Shown: piece after piece, positions 16,517 to 24,552 of the stretch
Layout of the letters: each line of letters starts with the position of its first letter
How positions within the stretch are numbered: position 1 is the first letter of the stretch
Assembly: GCA_036881905.1 (NCBI GenBank)
Contig: JBAJNN010000030.1
Span: 1 to 25,042 of the forward strand
Direction: 5' to 3'
Length of the DNA stretch: 25,042 nucleotides
DNA from: JBAJNN01 sp036881905
GTDB lineage: Bacteria; Pseudomonadota; Alphaproteobacteria; Rhizobiales; Im1
The notes under the pieces: generated by a model
Told to the model about the DNA's origin: nothing
The model's input: only the letters and a program-made list of their open reading frames with translations
Databases searched by the model: none
Translations under genes and position numbers: made by a program

Positions 16517-16790
16517 AGGGACTGTCCTTGTATTTGGGATTGGAGGGCGGTATGAGCGAAAATCGCACAGTTTCAGGAGCGAAGACGCCGGAAGGATTGT
16601 CTCCTGACCTAAGGCTTCACGACACCAAAATGGGCGATTTTCGCCATATCCTTGCGGGACGCGGCTGGATTTTCCCCCATAAAGCGCGTCAAAGCCCTCT
16701 TGTGGAGTGCGGCTCCATGGGCCGCCTTCCCTGTTCAGAAGAAAGATCCGTCTTGCGCCGTGCCCGAAACCTAAATAAAGGACAGTCCCT
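16517..16790. mobile_element. MITE-like element inserted in the permease 5' end
   Basis: AGGGACTGTCCTT (16517-16529) and AAGGACAGTCCCT (16778-16790) are perfect inverted ends. The similarity continues inward, imperfectly, into a TATTT-type stretch on both sides. The roughly 274-bp interior has open frames on both strands (16528-16893 plus, 16232-16798 minus) but neither resembles a transposase, which fits a non-autonomous element. The terminal motif is itself nearly palindromic, so the inward similarity is the stronger evidence. Target duplication is not clear. Confidence 0.6.
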
Positions 16791-16810
16791 GGGGCCACCT
16801 CGTCAACTCA

Positions 16811-17755
16811 ATGATGGGCCTGTTCCTTTGGCCGGCTTTGGCGGCGGGCGTCATGGGCCTGGCTCTGGCGTCGCTTTGCGCAGGTCGTTATGACGTGCCG
16901 ATCAATCGGATGATCGCTATTTTAGCGCATCATGTTCTGCCGATCAATGACAGGTGGGAACCTATTGAGCAACGTATCGTTGAGCTCATTCGGCTGCCGC
17001 GCACGGTGGAGGCGATGCTGGTCGGGCCGCAAATCGTGGGCGTATCCTCCGGCTCGGCTCTGGGAGGGGCGACAGCGATTTTTCTTTCTCTTGGAAATAT
17101 CGCCGTTGTCGGCAGCGCATTTTTGGCGGGTATGGCAGCGATAGTCTGCGTGTATTTGATCGCAGCCACTCGTAACCGAACTTCGACTTTGATGCTGGTG
17201 CTGGCGGGGGCGATTGTCGGTGCGTTTTACGCATCGCTGGTCTCGCTGGTGATCTTCTTTGCCAATCCCGATGACAGCCTGCCAGCAATCGTCTATTGGT
17301 TGATGGGCAGCTTCGCCACAGCCAGCTTCGCCAAGGTTGAAATTCTTTTCATCTCTGTTCTGGTTGCGGGTGTCCCGCTTTTGGCTCTCCATTTCAGAAT
17401 CAATGTTCTTGCTCTCGGCGATGAAGAGGCTCGGGCGCTTGGCGTCCGCGTCGAGCGAACACGTTGGCTCGCCTTAACCGCGGTTTCCATACTGGTTGCC
17501 GCTTGCGTTTCGGTTAGCGGCGTGATCGGCTGGGTCGGGCTGGTGATACCGCACTTTACCCGAATGCTGTTCGGGCCGAATCACCGTCTTGTTCTGCCCG
17601 GGTCGCTGTTGATCGGATCGGGCCATATGCTTCTGATCGACACTATTGCGCGGACGGTGAGCGCATTGGAGATCCCGTTGGGAATCCTGACCGCGATCGT
17701 GGGGGCACCGGTGTTCGGCTTAGTGCTGCGCCGCACCAAGGCGCGGGGATGGTAG
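16811..17755 (+). CDS. FecCD-family ABC permease, 5'-disrupted and internally shortened
   Basis: The 314-residue frame is a FecCD/BtuC-like membrane permease with about eight membrane segments, ending with the expected GWVGLVIPHFTRMLFGPNHR, then PLGILTAIVGAPVFGLVLRR. Two defects are visible. The natural start is cut off by the inserted element, and ATG 16811/16814 has no ribosome binding site. At IRLPRTVEAMLVG-PQIVGVSSGSALGG (junction near 17024) about 20 residues are missing that the family normally has there (the AxSGxxxQxxFRNPL segment). The deletion is in frame. The protein is probably inactive or poorly made. The stop TAG (17753-17755) is one base before the ATPase ATG. Confidence 0.8.
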   Translation: MMGLFLWPALAAGVMGLALASLCAGRYDVPINRMIAILAHHVLPINDRWEPIEQRIVELIRLPRTVEAMLVGPQIVGVSSGSALGGATAIFLSLGNIAVVGSAFLAGMAAIVCVYLIAATRNRTSTLMLVLAGAIVGAFYASLVSLVIFFANPDDSLPAIVYWLMGSFATASFAKVEILFISVLVAGVPLLALHFRINVLALGDEEARALGVRVERTRWLALTAVSILVAACVSVSGVIGWVGLVIPHFTRMLFGPNHRLVLPGSLLIGSGHMLLIDTIARTVSALEIPLGILTAIVGAPVFGLVLRRTKARGW

Positions 17756-17756
17756 G

Positions 17757-18503
17757 ATGATTAGGGTCGAGGGGCTCGGATTTAAATACCGCCATGACAA
17801 CAGCTGGATTTTTCGCAACTGTTCCTTGGAGGCCCAAACCGGCGAAGTGGTGGCCATACTTGGACCGAACGGATGCGGAAAAACCACTTTGCTTAAAACG
17901 GCGCTCGGTCTGTATCGACCTCGGGAAGGATCGGTTCGATCTGAGGGAACTTTCGGCTATGTGCCACAAAATACCGAAGCCTCTCTTCCCTTTTGCGTGC
18001 GTGACCAGGTGGTGATGGGGCGTGCACGACACATCAAAATGTTTGCAAGCCCCACTCGCAATGATTACCATAAGAGCGATACTTGGCTCGAACGACTTGG
18101 GTTGAAGCAACTGGCGGATCGCCCGGTTACGGAGCTTTCGGGAGGTCAGCGGCAACTGGTCTTGATTGCCCGCGCACTGGTCTCCGATTGCCGAGTTATG
18201 GTGCTTGATGAGCCGGCCTCAGCCCTCGATTTCCGCAATCGGCAGACCATCCTGAAAACGCTTGCGCATCTTGCTCGCAGCCACGGCATCACCATCTTGT
18301 TCAGCACGCATATGCCCCAACAGGCACAATTTATTGCCGACAAGGTTTTGGTGCTGCGTAATGCTGATCGTCATGTTTTCGGTCCGGCATCCCGTATACT
18401 CAGCGATAAAAATCTCACCACGCTCTATGATATCGATATGCGTTCAATTAAATTTGAGCATGATGGAAGCAAAAATCGGGTTATTTTTCCTTTTTATCAA
18501 TAA
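17757..18503 (+). CDS. ABC importer ATPase (FecE/FhuC/BtuD type)
   Basis: This 248-residue ATPase powers the importer. It has Walker A GPNGCGKTT (36-44), a Q-loop in GYVPQNTEASLPF, signature LSGGQ (127-131), Walker B VMVLDEPAS with the D-loop SALD (147-158) and the switch histidine in STHMP (about 185). All catalytic elements are intact, in contrast to the permease before it. It begins one base after the permease stop. The end of the gene runs into very AT-rich DNA. Confidence 0.9.
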   Translation: MIRVEGLGFKYRHDNSWIFRNCSLEAQTGEVVAILGPNGCGKTTLLKTALGLYRPREGSVRSEGTFGYVPQNTEASLPFCVRDQVVMGRARHIKMFASPTRNDYHKSDTWLERLGLKQLADRPVTELSGGQRQLVLIARALVSDCRVMVLDEPASALDFRNRQTILKTLAHLARSHGITILFSTHMPQQAQFIADKVLVLRNADRHVFGPASRILSDKNLTTLYDIDMRSIKFEHDGSKNRVIFPFYQ

Positions 18504-18755
18504 TTATTGATACAGTTTTATATTCATAACAATAAAACAAATATATTTTATCTATTGAATATTATTCAATGTTCTATGCCATAAAAACTCTTTTTTACAG
18601 GTGAAGACACGGCTGTTATTACGATATAGCATTATTATAAAGAAGCGATGCAGCGCAACACTCCCAAGAGAGCACAAGGCTTGATGTTGCGGGCCGATGG
18701 ATCGCCATCGCCCTGCGAACTGGGCGACAAGGCCGGATAAATTATGGGCCGTGTG
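18504..18755. other. AT-rich region after the ABC importer
   Basis: 18500-18650 is strikingly AT-rich compared with the core genes and holds no gene. The inverted repeat ATTGAAT-ATT-ATTCAAT (18554-18570) could form a hairpin or be an operator. From about 18655 base composition returns to that of the core. No scpB or other usual tatA neighbour is seen. Confidence 0.5.
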
Positions 18756-18784
18756 TTGCGGAGACGGCGTATATCCGCTAAAAT
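18756..18784 (+). promoter_or_regulatory. Candidate tatA promoter
   Basis: TTGCGG (18756-18761) and TAAAAT (18779-18784) are separated by 17 bp and lie about 50 bp before the tatA ATG. Confidence 0.45.
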
Positions 18785-18835
18785 CCCGCCAGGTTTTGAT
18801 GGTTTGCCCCTATACGGGCCGGAGAGTGAGAGATC

Positions 18836-19084
18836 ATGTCGCCCAGCTGGATACAAATTCTGATTGTCGTCGTGCTTCTTGTCTTGTTGTTCGGTCGCAA
18901 CAGAATATCCGATTTGATGGGCGATGTTGCGCGCGGTATCAGCAGTTTTAGGAAGGGTATTCAGGATCCCGATGGGGCTTCTGCGGACGGGAATAAGCCG
19001 GATAAGATCAGCGCTCACGATATGACCGATCACGCAAAGGCGCCGGCCGATGAAAAAAAATCGACGGCAAAGGATCGGGATTAG
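18836..19084 (+). CDS. tatA: Sec-independent protein translocase subunit TatA
   Basis: TatA oligomers form the passage through the inner membrane for folded twin-arginine substrates. The 82-residue protein has one membrane segment (about 6-20, IQILIVVVLLVLLFG), the conserved FG turn and the amphipathic helix with SDLMGDVARGISSFRKG, then a charged soluble tail. GGAGAG precedes the ATG. tatB and tatC follow, but a 317-bp spacer lies between tatA and tatB, unusually long for this operon. Confidence 0.92.
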   Translation: MSPSWIQILIVVVLLVLLFGRNRISDLMGDVARGISSFRKGIQDPDGASADGNKPDKISAHDMTDHAKAPADEKKSTAKDRD

Positions 19085-19109
19085 CCGGATTCGATCGCTT
19101 CGCCATTAA

Positions 19110-19145
19110 AGCACATCCGGTGAAACCCGAATCGCCGGACGTGCT
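19110..19145 (+). terminator. Stem-loop downstream of tatA
   Basis: AGCACATCCGG (19110-19120) pairs with CCGGACGTGCT (19135-19145), with one G-U pair and a 14-nt loop. There is no U-tract, so it may be a partial terminator or mRNA stabiliser. Confidence 0.4.
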
Positions 19146-19157
19146 CTAAAGCGCTGC

Positions 19158-19175
19158 TCGATCCGATCGGATCGA
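19158..19175. repeat. 18-bp perfect palindrome
   Basis: TCGATCCGATCGGATCGA reads the same on both strands. Its role is unknown. Confidence 0.7.
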
Positions 19176-19204
19176 ACCGGCGCTCTTAAATCTTTATTTA
19201 GTCC

Positions 19205-19253
19205 GCATAACCTTGATCGTCCTCGACCCTCGCTCGGCAAGCTCGGATTATGC
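19205..19253. repeat. 49-bp dispersed repeat, copy A
   Basis: It is 44 of 49 bases identical to 24814-24862, counted by eye. Both copies begin GCATAA and end GGATTATGC, giving complementary ends. This is a REP-like or MITE-like intergenic element. Confidence 0.75.
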
Positions 19254-19401
19254 TTTTTAAGGTTTTTGTTTTTACGCAATTCCGGACGGAAAAGTGGTGC
19301 GACCACTGCGAGTGGAGCGGCCACGCCATCCGGTTCCCACTTTGTCTTAAGGAATGCTTTAACGTCGCATAATATCAGGCGCAGAAGATAGCTTCAAACC
19401 C

Positions 19402-19995
19402 ATGTTCGACGTCGGCGGTATGGAATTTCTGGTTGTTGCGATCGTCGCGATCATTGTGGTTGGCCCGAGGGATCTGCCGGCAATGTTGCGTAATTTCGGC
19501 CGTTTTGTCGGGAAAATACGCGCACTTGCGCGTGACTTTCACAATCAGTTTGAAAACACCGCACATCAATCCGGCCTTGACGAGGTGCGCCGCGAGCTTG
19601 GCGATAGTGCAACCTCGTCGCGACGCCCAATCCACAAGGCGGCTGCAAACCCGGCCGACACAGCCGACGAATCAGGCCGCGACGGCACGCCTGGAACGAT
19701 GAAAAAGGCGCGGGCCGAAACATCGGAAAAAGGGGGTGGCGCAACGGAGGAAACCGCCGCCGAATCCGCTTCGGGCAAGGTGAAAAAAGCGACCGCGGCG
19801 AAAGCCACCGCAACGAGCGGTCAAAAAACCACCGGCGGAAAAACCGCCATTGAACCAGCCGACGGGAAAGAGCTTCATAACAATAAAACGGCGAAAAGCA
19901 CCGCGAAGTCCAAATCCGACGCAAGCGGCAAGCAAGGGGTAGAGAGCAAGGCGACCGCGCTTGCCTCCGGCGTTTCCGACCCGTCACGCTCTTAA
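19402..19995 (+). CDS. tatB: Sec-independent protein translocase subunit TatB
   Basis: TatB partners TatC in recognising twin-arginine signal peptides. MFDVGGMEFLVVAIVAIIVVGPRDLPAMLR is the classic N-terminus, with one membrane segment (about 7-20), the G-P hinge and an amphipathic helix to about residue 60. The remaining roughly 120 residues are a low-complexity tail rich in Ala, Lys, Thr, Glu and Ser. Long variable tails occur in alphaproteobacterial TatB. The total of 197 residues is normal to long. tatC starts 11 bp after the stop. Confidence 0.92.
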   Translation: MFDVGGMEFLVVAIVAIIVVGPRDLPAMLRNFGRFVGKIRALARDFHNQFENTAHQSGLDEVRRELGDSATSSRRPIHKAAANPADTADESGRDGTPGTMKKARAETSEKGGGATEETAAESASGKVKKATAAKATATSGQKTTGGKTAIEPADGKELHNNKTAKSTAKSKSDASGKQGVESKATALASGVSDPSRS

Positions 19996-20006
19996 GGCGA
20001 AAACCC

Positions 20007-20801
20007 ATGAAGCAGGATGATATGGAGACGTCGAGAGCGCCGCTTATTGACCATCTGATCGAGCTGCGCTCGCGACTCATTAAATCATTGATCGGTTTCG
20101 CCGTTGCTTTTTTACTCAGCTTTTATTTTGCGACAGACATTTTCAATATCCTGATCGCGCCCTATGGCTGGGCGGTCGGCGACGAAAGCTCGCTGAAGCT
20201 GATCTATACCGCTCCTCAGGAATATTTTTTCACTCAACTCAAAATTGGTCTGTTTGGGGGGATTTTTTTGGCTTTTCCGGTTATCGCCTCGCAAATCTAC
20301 ATGTTTGTCGCACCCGGTCTCTACCGTAATGAACGCAAAGCCTTCATGCCCTTTCTGGTCGCGACGCCGGTTTTATTCATCGCCGGAGCATCGCTGGTGT
20401 ATTTTTTGATTATGCCGCTGGCTTTACGATTTTTCGCCAGTTTCCAGCAGGCCGGCGGCGACGGGCAGGCCACCATCGAGCTTTTGCCGCGGGTGAGCGA
20501 ATATCTCAGCCTCACCATGACGCTGATTCTGGCATTCGGGGTGTGTTTTCAATTGCCGGTCCTGCTGACCCTGCTGGCCCGTGTCGGGCTGGTCACCTCG
20601 GCATGGCTCAAAGCCAAGCGTAAATACGCCATCGTGATCGCCTTTGCCCTGGCCGCCTTTCTGACCCCCCCCGATCCCTTTACCCAGACCGGTCTTGCCG
20701 TGCCGACGCTTGTGCTTTACGAATTGTCGATTTGGTCGGTATGGCTGGTGGAGAAAAAACGCGCCGAGGCGAAAGCCGAACGCGATACGAGAAGCGCTTA
20801 A
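20007..20801 (+). CDS. tatC: Sec-independent protein translocase subunit TatC
   Basis: TatC is the multi-spanning receptor for twin-arginine signals. The 264-residue protein has six membrane segments and the family hallmarks DHLIELRSRLIKSL (about 15-28), the periplasmic loop TAPQEYFFTQLKIGLFGG and the late LTPPDPFTQ segment. The start ATG has AAGGCG upstream. The gene reads cleanly through G6 (20256-20261), T7 (20263-20269) and C8 (20665-20672) runs, a useful control for the frameshifts elsewhere. serS follows, as in many alphaproteobacteria. Confidence 0.95.
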   Translation: MKQDDMETSRAPLIDHLIELRSRLIKSLIGFAVAFLLSFYFATDIFNILIAPYGWAVGDESSLKLIYTAPQEYFFTQLKIGLFGGIFLAFPVIASQIYMFVAPGLYRNERKAFMPFLVATPVLFIAGASLVYFLIMPLALRFFASFQQAGGDGQATIELLPRVSEYLSLTMTLILAFGVCFQLPVLLTLLARVGLVTSAWLKAKRKYAIVIAFALAAFLTPPDPFTQTGLAVPTLVLYELSIWSVWLVEKKRAEAKAERDTRSA

Positions 20802-20850
20802 GGCGCGATCCCGCCAAGGCCTTTGAAGGAACGAGGTTTCGACAGGCGTC

Positions 20851-22134
20851 ATGTTCGATATCAGGTGGATTTGCGATAACCCGCAAGCCTTTGACAACAG
20901 CCTTGCCCGGCGTGGGCTTAAGCCCATGGCGCAAAAGCTCATTGCGCTCGATGAAGCGCGGCGGACGCATATGGCCGGACTGCAAGAGGCGCAGGCGCGC
21001 CGTAATGCCGCCTCCAGGGAAATCGGTCGGGCAAAAGCCGGTGGCGATGAGAGAGCCATTCGGCGTCTGATAGAAGAGATTGCAAAGCTCAAAACCTTCA
21101 TTCATCAGGGAGAAGAGAAACAACGCCGCCTCGACAAAGCGCTTCACGAGCAGATGATCGCCATCCCCAATCGCCCGTGTGCGGATGTGCCCGATGGGGC
21201 TGATGAAACCGCCAATGTGGAACATCGCCGCCATGGCGGGAAACCGGATTTCACCTTTACGCCGCGCGAGCATTTCGAGATCGGCGAGAGGCTAGGAATA
21301 ATGGATTTCGCGACGGCGGCGCGCATGTCAGGTTCGCGTTTCGTTCTGCTGAAGCGCGATCTTGCGCGTCTTGAGCGCGCTCTCGCCAGTTTCATGCTCG
21401 ATCTGCACACGACCCGTTTCGGTTATGAAGAGGTCGCCCCCCCGATGTTGGTGCGCGACGAGGCGATGTATGGGACGGCGCAACTGCCGAAATTCGCCGA
21501 TGATCAGTTCCGCGTCGATGAGCATTTGTGGCTCATTCCGACATCGGAAGTGCCTTTGACCAATATCGTGCGCGAACGTATCCTCGAAGAAGCGGAATTG
21601 CCATTGCGGTTTACCGCCTTTACCCCGTGTTTTCGCAAAGAATCCGGGGCGGCGGGGCGCGACACGAGCGGCATGATCCGCATGCATCAGTTTTCCAAGG
21701 TCGAGCTGGTCTCGATCACGACGCCTGAAAACTCAAGTCTAGAACTGGAGCGTATGTTATCTTGCGCGGAAGAGGTGCTCAGGCAGCTTGAGCTTCATTA
21801 CCGCGTGCTTACTCTGTGCGCCGGCGATATAGGATTTTCCTCACGGCGCACTTTGGACATTGAGGTCTGGATGCCCGGCCAAAGCGCATATCGTGAGGTT
21901 TCTTCCTGTTCGCTGTGCGGCGATTTTCAGGCCCGGCGCATGAATGCCCGCTATCGCCCGGTTGACGGTAAGGCTACCGATTTCGTCCACACGCTGAACG
22001 GCACCGCCGTCGCTGCCGGGCGCACCATGGCCGCCATTTTGGAAAATTTTCAGAATAAGGATGGCTCGGTAGCGATTCCACCTGTACTCAAGCCCTATAT
22101 GGGTGGGCAGGAGATGATCGAACCGCCGGCTTGA
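20851..22134 (+). CDS. serS: Seryl-tRNA synthetase
   Basis: The enzyme charges tRNA-Ser with serine. It is a 427-residue class II synthetase. Residues 1-105 form the long antiparallel coiled coil that grips the tRNA variable arm. Motif 1 lies near 195-215 (APPMLVRDEAMYG), motif 2 near 258-281 (TPCFRKESGAAGRDTSGMI) and motif 3 near 382-402 (LNGTAVAAGRTMAAILENFQ). The order tatABC-serS is typical for the class. The gene converges on the minus-strand kinase, with a 74-bp gap. Confidence 0.96.
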   Translation: MFDIRWICDNPQAFDNSLARRGLKPMAQKLIALDEARRTHMAGLQEAQARRNAASREIGRAKAGGDERAIRRLIEEIAKLKTFIHQGEEKQRRLDKALHEQMIAIPNRPCADVPDGADETANVEHRRHGGKPDFTFTPREHFEIGERLGIMDFATAARMSGSRFVLLKRDLARLERALASFMLDLHTTRFGYEEVAPPMLVRDEAMYGTAQLPKFADDQFRVDEHLWLIPTSEVPLTNIVRERILEEAELPLRFTAFTPCFRKESGAAGRDTSGMIRMHQFSKVELVSITTPENSSLELERMLSCAEEVLRQLELHYRVLTLCAGDIGFSSRRTLDIEVWMPGQSAYREVSSCSLCGDFQARRMNARYRPVDGKATDFVHTLNGTAVAAGRTMAAILENFQNKDGSVAIPPVLKPYMGGQEMIEPPA

Positions 22135-22208
22135 CCGGATTTGGTTTCACACCCCCGGCGGATCGGCGAAGATGTCGAATGGCGTGGGCTAAACAGTTTT
22201 CGAGGCTT

Positions 22209-23255
22209 TTAGACGTCTTTCGGCGATTTTGGTCTCAGGAAACGGGTGAGAAAACTCAAGCCAAGATCGGGGAGGCATTGATGCGCGAAATCGGCCAAAG
22301 AGCTCTGCGGGCGGGACCCGAAATGGCTGATGACCTCCGCGGCGGCAAGCGCGCCGAGCCGGCCGCAGCTTTTCAAGCCTTGGCCGCGAATGAGCCCGAA
22401 TAGGAAACCGGCGGCAAACTGATCGCCCGCACCGGTTTTATCGACAATTTTCTCGAGTTCGACGGCAGGCACGCTACGAGTCTCCCCGTCCCCGACAATC
22501 ACACATCCCCGCGGGCCCAGCGTCACGGCGGCAATCGCGCAGTCCCGGCTCACATTGTGCAAGGCGTCGTCAAGACACCGAGTCGCATAGAGCGAATGGA
22601 GTTCAGCCTCATTGGCGAGCAGAATATCGACACCGTCCCCGATTAGTCTTCTGAAATCCTCGCGATGGCGCTCGACGCAGAACGGATCGGACAGGTTGAG
22701 CGCCACCATGCGCCCGGCATCATGCGCCAACCGCACCGCCTTGAGAATGGCTTCCCGGGCCTTCGGCATGTCCCACAGATAGCCCTCCAGATAGACGATT
22801 CGGGCGGCCGAGACCGCATCCTCATCAATATCATCGGACCCAAGTTCGCAGTTTGCGCCGAGGAAGGTGTTCATGGTGCGTTCGCCGTCCGGCGTAACCA
22901 GGACCAGGCAACATGCGCTGGCCGGGGCGGCGATCGGCGCGGTATGAAACACCGCGCCGGTTGCGACAATGTCATGTCTGAAGACGCTGCCGAGTTGATC
23001 GTCGCAAAGCTTGCCGATGAAGGCGGCGGAAGCGCCGAGACCAGCGATCCCTGCCACGGTGTTGGCCACCGAACCGCCGGAAGACTCTATGGCGGGCCCC
23101 ATTTCCTCATAGAGCGCATGGGCGGTGTCCTGATCGATCAGACGCATACAGCCTTTTTCAAGCTTCTTGGCGACGAGGAAAGACTCATCCACGCGCACAA
23201 TGACATCGACAATAGCGTTGCCAATGCCCAAAAGGTCAACAAGGTTATAGTGCAT
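22209..23255 (-). CDS. PfkB-family kinase, adenosine kinase-like
   Basis: This 348-residue protein belongs to the ribokinase/PfkB family. It opens with LLGIGNAIVDVIVRVDE, has the sugar-binding SGGSVANTVAGIAGLG at about 59-74 and the catalytic signature DKTGAGDQFAAGFLFG at about 272-287 (Asp278 as base). The long N-terminal lid and the GxxVANT context fit the adenosine kinase-like branch common in alphaproteobacteria, so adenosine to AMP is the best guess. Another nucleoside or sugar is possible. It is divergent from the ArsP-like gene and convergent with serS. Confidence 0.88.
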   Translation of the reverse strand: MHYNLVDLLGIGNAIVDVIVRVDESFLVAKKLEKGCMRLIDQDTAHALYEEMGPAIESSGGSVANTVAGIAGLGASAAFIGKLCDDQLGSVFRHDIVATGAVFHTAPIAAPASACCLVLVTPDGERTMNTFLGANCELGSDDIDEDAVSAARIVYLEGYLWDMPKAREAILKAVRLAHDAGRMVALNLSDPFCVERHREDFRRLIGDGVDILLANEAELHSLYATRCLDDALHNVSRDCAIAAVTLGPRGCVIVGDGETRSVPAVELEKIVDKTGAGDQFAAGFLFGLIRGQGLKSCGRLGALAAAEVISHFGSRPQSSLADFAHQCLPDLGLSFLTRFLRPKSPKDV

Positions 23256-23538
23256 GGGGCAGAATACCTCAAAAGAGCGCCTGTATGTCGGATATCCTGA
23301 TGCTACAGGGGATAAGATTTCCCTGCAAGGACGCTTTCCGTCTCAGGAAAGCACAAAAGTATTTGGGTTCAAACAGAATTGGTTTTGTTATAACAAAACA
23401 TTTTTCCATGGTTTTTATAGTTCACATAAAAAGATTGAGAAATATTCATGGCAGGTGGAAACAGTTTTCAAATCATGCTACATTCAAATTATGCAGCTAA
23501 AATTACCTTTAGATACCGGGCGTTTCAGGAAGATTGAC
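23256..23538. other. Divergent promoter region between the kinase and the ArsP-like permease
   Basis: This 283-bp interval is AT-rich from about 23340. In-frame codons upstream of the permease extend to 23254 but encode nothing membrane-like, so they are treated as leader. The interval contains the 18-bp palindrome listed separately. Confidence 0.5.
23382..23399. promoter_or_regulatory. 18-bp perfect palindrome, candidate operator
   Basis: GTTTTGTTATAACAAAAC is fully self-complementary. A possible promoter TTGGGT (23363-23368), 17 bp, TGTTAT (23386-23391) would have its -10 inside the palindrome, a typical repressor arrangement. The hexamers are weak; the palindrome is not. Confidence 0.5.
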
Positions 23539-24552
23539 GTGAACCAGATCAAAGGGCTGGATCGCGTGATTTTGACTTTTGTTCTGGCGATCGCGGTGAC
23601 CGCCATTGCCGATCCGGAACAAGTTCCGTCATTGTTACGCTTTGTCGGCAAAAATCTGACCGGGACTTTACCCCTCCTCTTCGTGGCTGCTTCGGGTTCA
23701 GCCCTTATGAGAGCGACCGGAGCGGACCAATTCGTCGGCGCGGCCATGCACGCCAATCCCGTCCCCGCGGTGATCATGGCGGTTCTGGCCGGGGCCTTGT
23801 CGCCGTTTTGCGCCTGTGCGGTCATTGCCCTTATTATAGGCTTTTTGCGGGCGGGGGTGCCGGTAGCGGCCGTGTTGGCCTTTATCCTGACTTGCCCGGT
23901 CACCGATCCGGCAACGATGATCATGACGGCAGGCATTTTGGGGTCGGAATTTGCCGTCGTCAAGACCTTGTCCGCCATCGGCATTGGCTTGCTAGGTGGC
24001 CTAGCCGTCATTACCATCGACAAGGTGGGTTTCCCGACCTTCGATAAGCCCTTGCGCGAAGAGTTGCGGCTCTTCGCCTCGGCTGGCGGCAGTCCGTCGG
24101 TCAAGCCGGCCGAAATATCATGGTACTTCTGGCGCGAGGGTGAGCGTCTCGGCATTTTTGTCAAAGAGTTTAGAAAAATCCTCTGGTTCACACTGAAATG
24201 GCTTGCCATCGCCTGGGCTTTGCAGGGATTGATCGCCAACTGGCTGCCGATGAATCTGGTCGCCCGAAAACTAGCGACGCTTGGATGGTGGGCGCTGCCG
24301 GCATCGGCCTTTGCCGGCGTGCCGGTTTATCTGAACTCCTATGCCGTCATCCCATTCGCTCAGGCGCTGATTGAAGCCGGCGTCAATAAGGGAACTGTAT
24401 TGAGCTTCGCGCTCGCGGCCAACATTACCTGCATACCGACCATTCTCGCAATCAAAGCCATGGTCAGGACTCCGGTGCTTCTCGCTTATATTTCCGTCGC
24501 GCTTGCCGGGGCCACGACCGCCGGCTTTATCTATAGGCTCTGGACGACATGA
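23539..24552 (+). CDS. ArsP/UPF0718-family permease
   Basis: The start is set at GTG 23539 because AGGAAG lies six bases upstream; ATG 23491 is an alternative with no ribosome binding site. The 337-residue product has about eight membrane segments. The family hallmark is SPFCACAVIALIIGFLRAGVP (cysteines at about 91 and 93), followed by ILTCPVTDPATMIMTAG and, in the second half, FAGVPVYLNSYAVIPFAQAL. A charged cytoplasmic loop lies near residues 170-215. Known members export trivalent organoarsenicals, but the family is broad, so the substrate is uncertain. No arsR or arsenic genes are adjacent. Confidence 0.8.
   Translation: MNQIKGLDRVILTFVLAIAVTAIADPEQVPSLLRFVGKNLTGTLPLLFVAASGSALMRATGADQFVGAAMHANPVPAVIMAVLAGALSPFCACAVIALIIGFLRAGVPVAAVLAFILTCPVTDPATMIMTAGILGSEFAVVKTLSAIGIGLLGGLAVITIDKVGFPTFDKPLREELRLFASAGGSPSVKPAEISWYFWREGERLGIFVKEFRKILWFTLKWLAIAWALQGLIANWLPMNLVARKLATLGWWALPASAFAGVPVYLNSYAVIPFAQALIEAGVNKGTVLSFALAANITCIPTILAIKAMVRTPVLLAYISVALAGATTAGFIYRLWTT

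Larger units (their letters stand above)
19085..19401. other. tatA-tatB spacer rich in palindromes and repeats
   Basis: This spacer holds no gene. It contains a hairpin after tatA, an 18-bp perfect palindrome, one copy of a 49-bp dispersed repeat and two small GTGGT/ACCAC-type inverted repeats near 19295-19325. The usual close spacing of tatA and tatB is lost. Confidence 0.6.

Noticed and set aside
16232..16798. Long minus-strand ORF over the binding-protein end and the inserted element
   Set aside because: It crosses the end of a clear plus-strand gene and a mobile element boundary, and its sequence shows no protein features.
16528..16893. Plus-strand ORF of 121 codons through the inserted element
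   Set aside because: It runs across the element end into the permease in the wrong frame; a transposase function is not visible.
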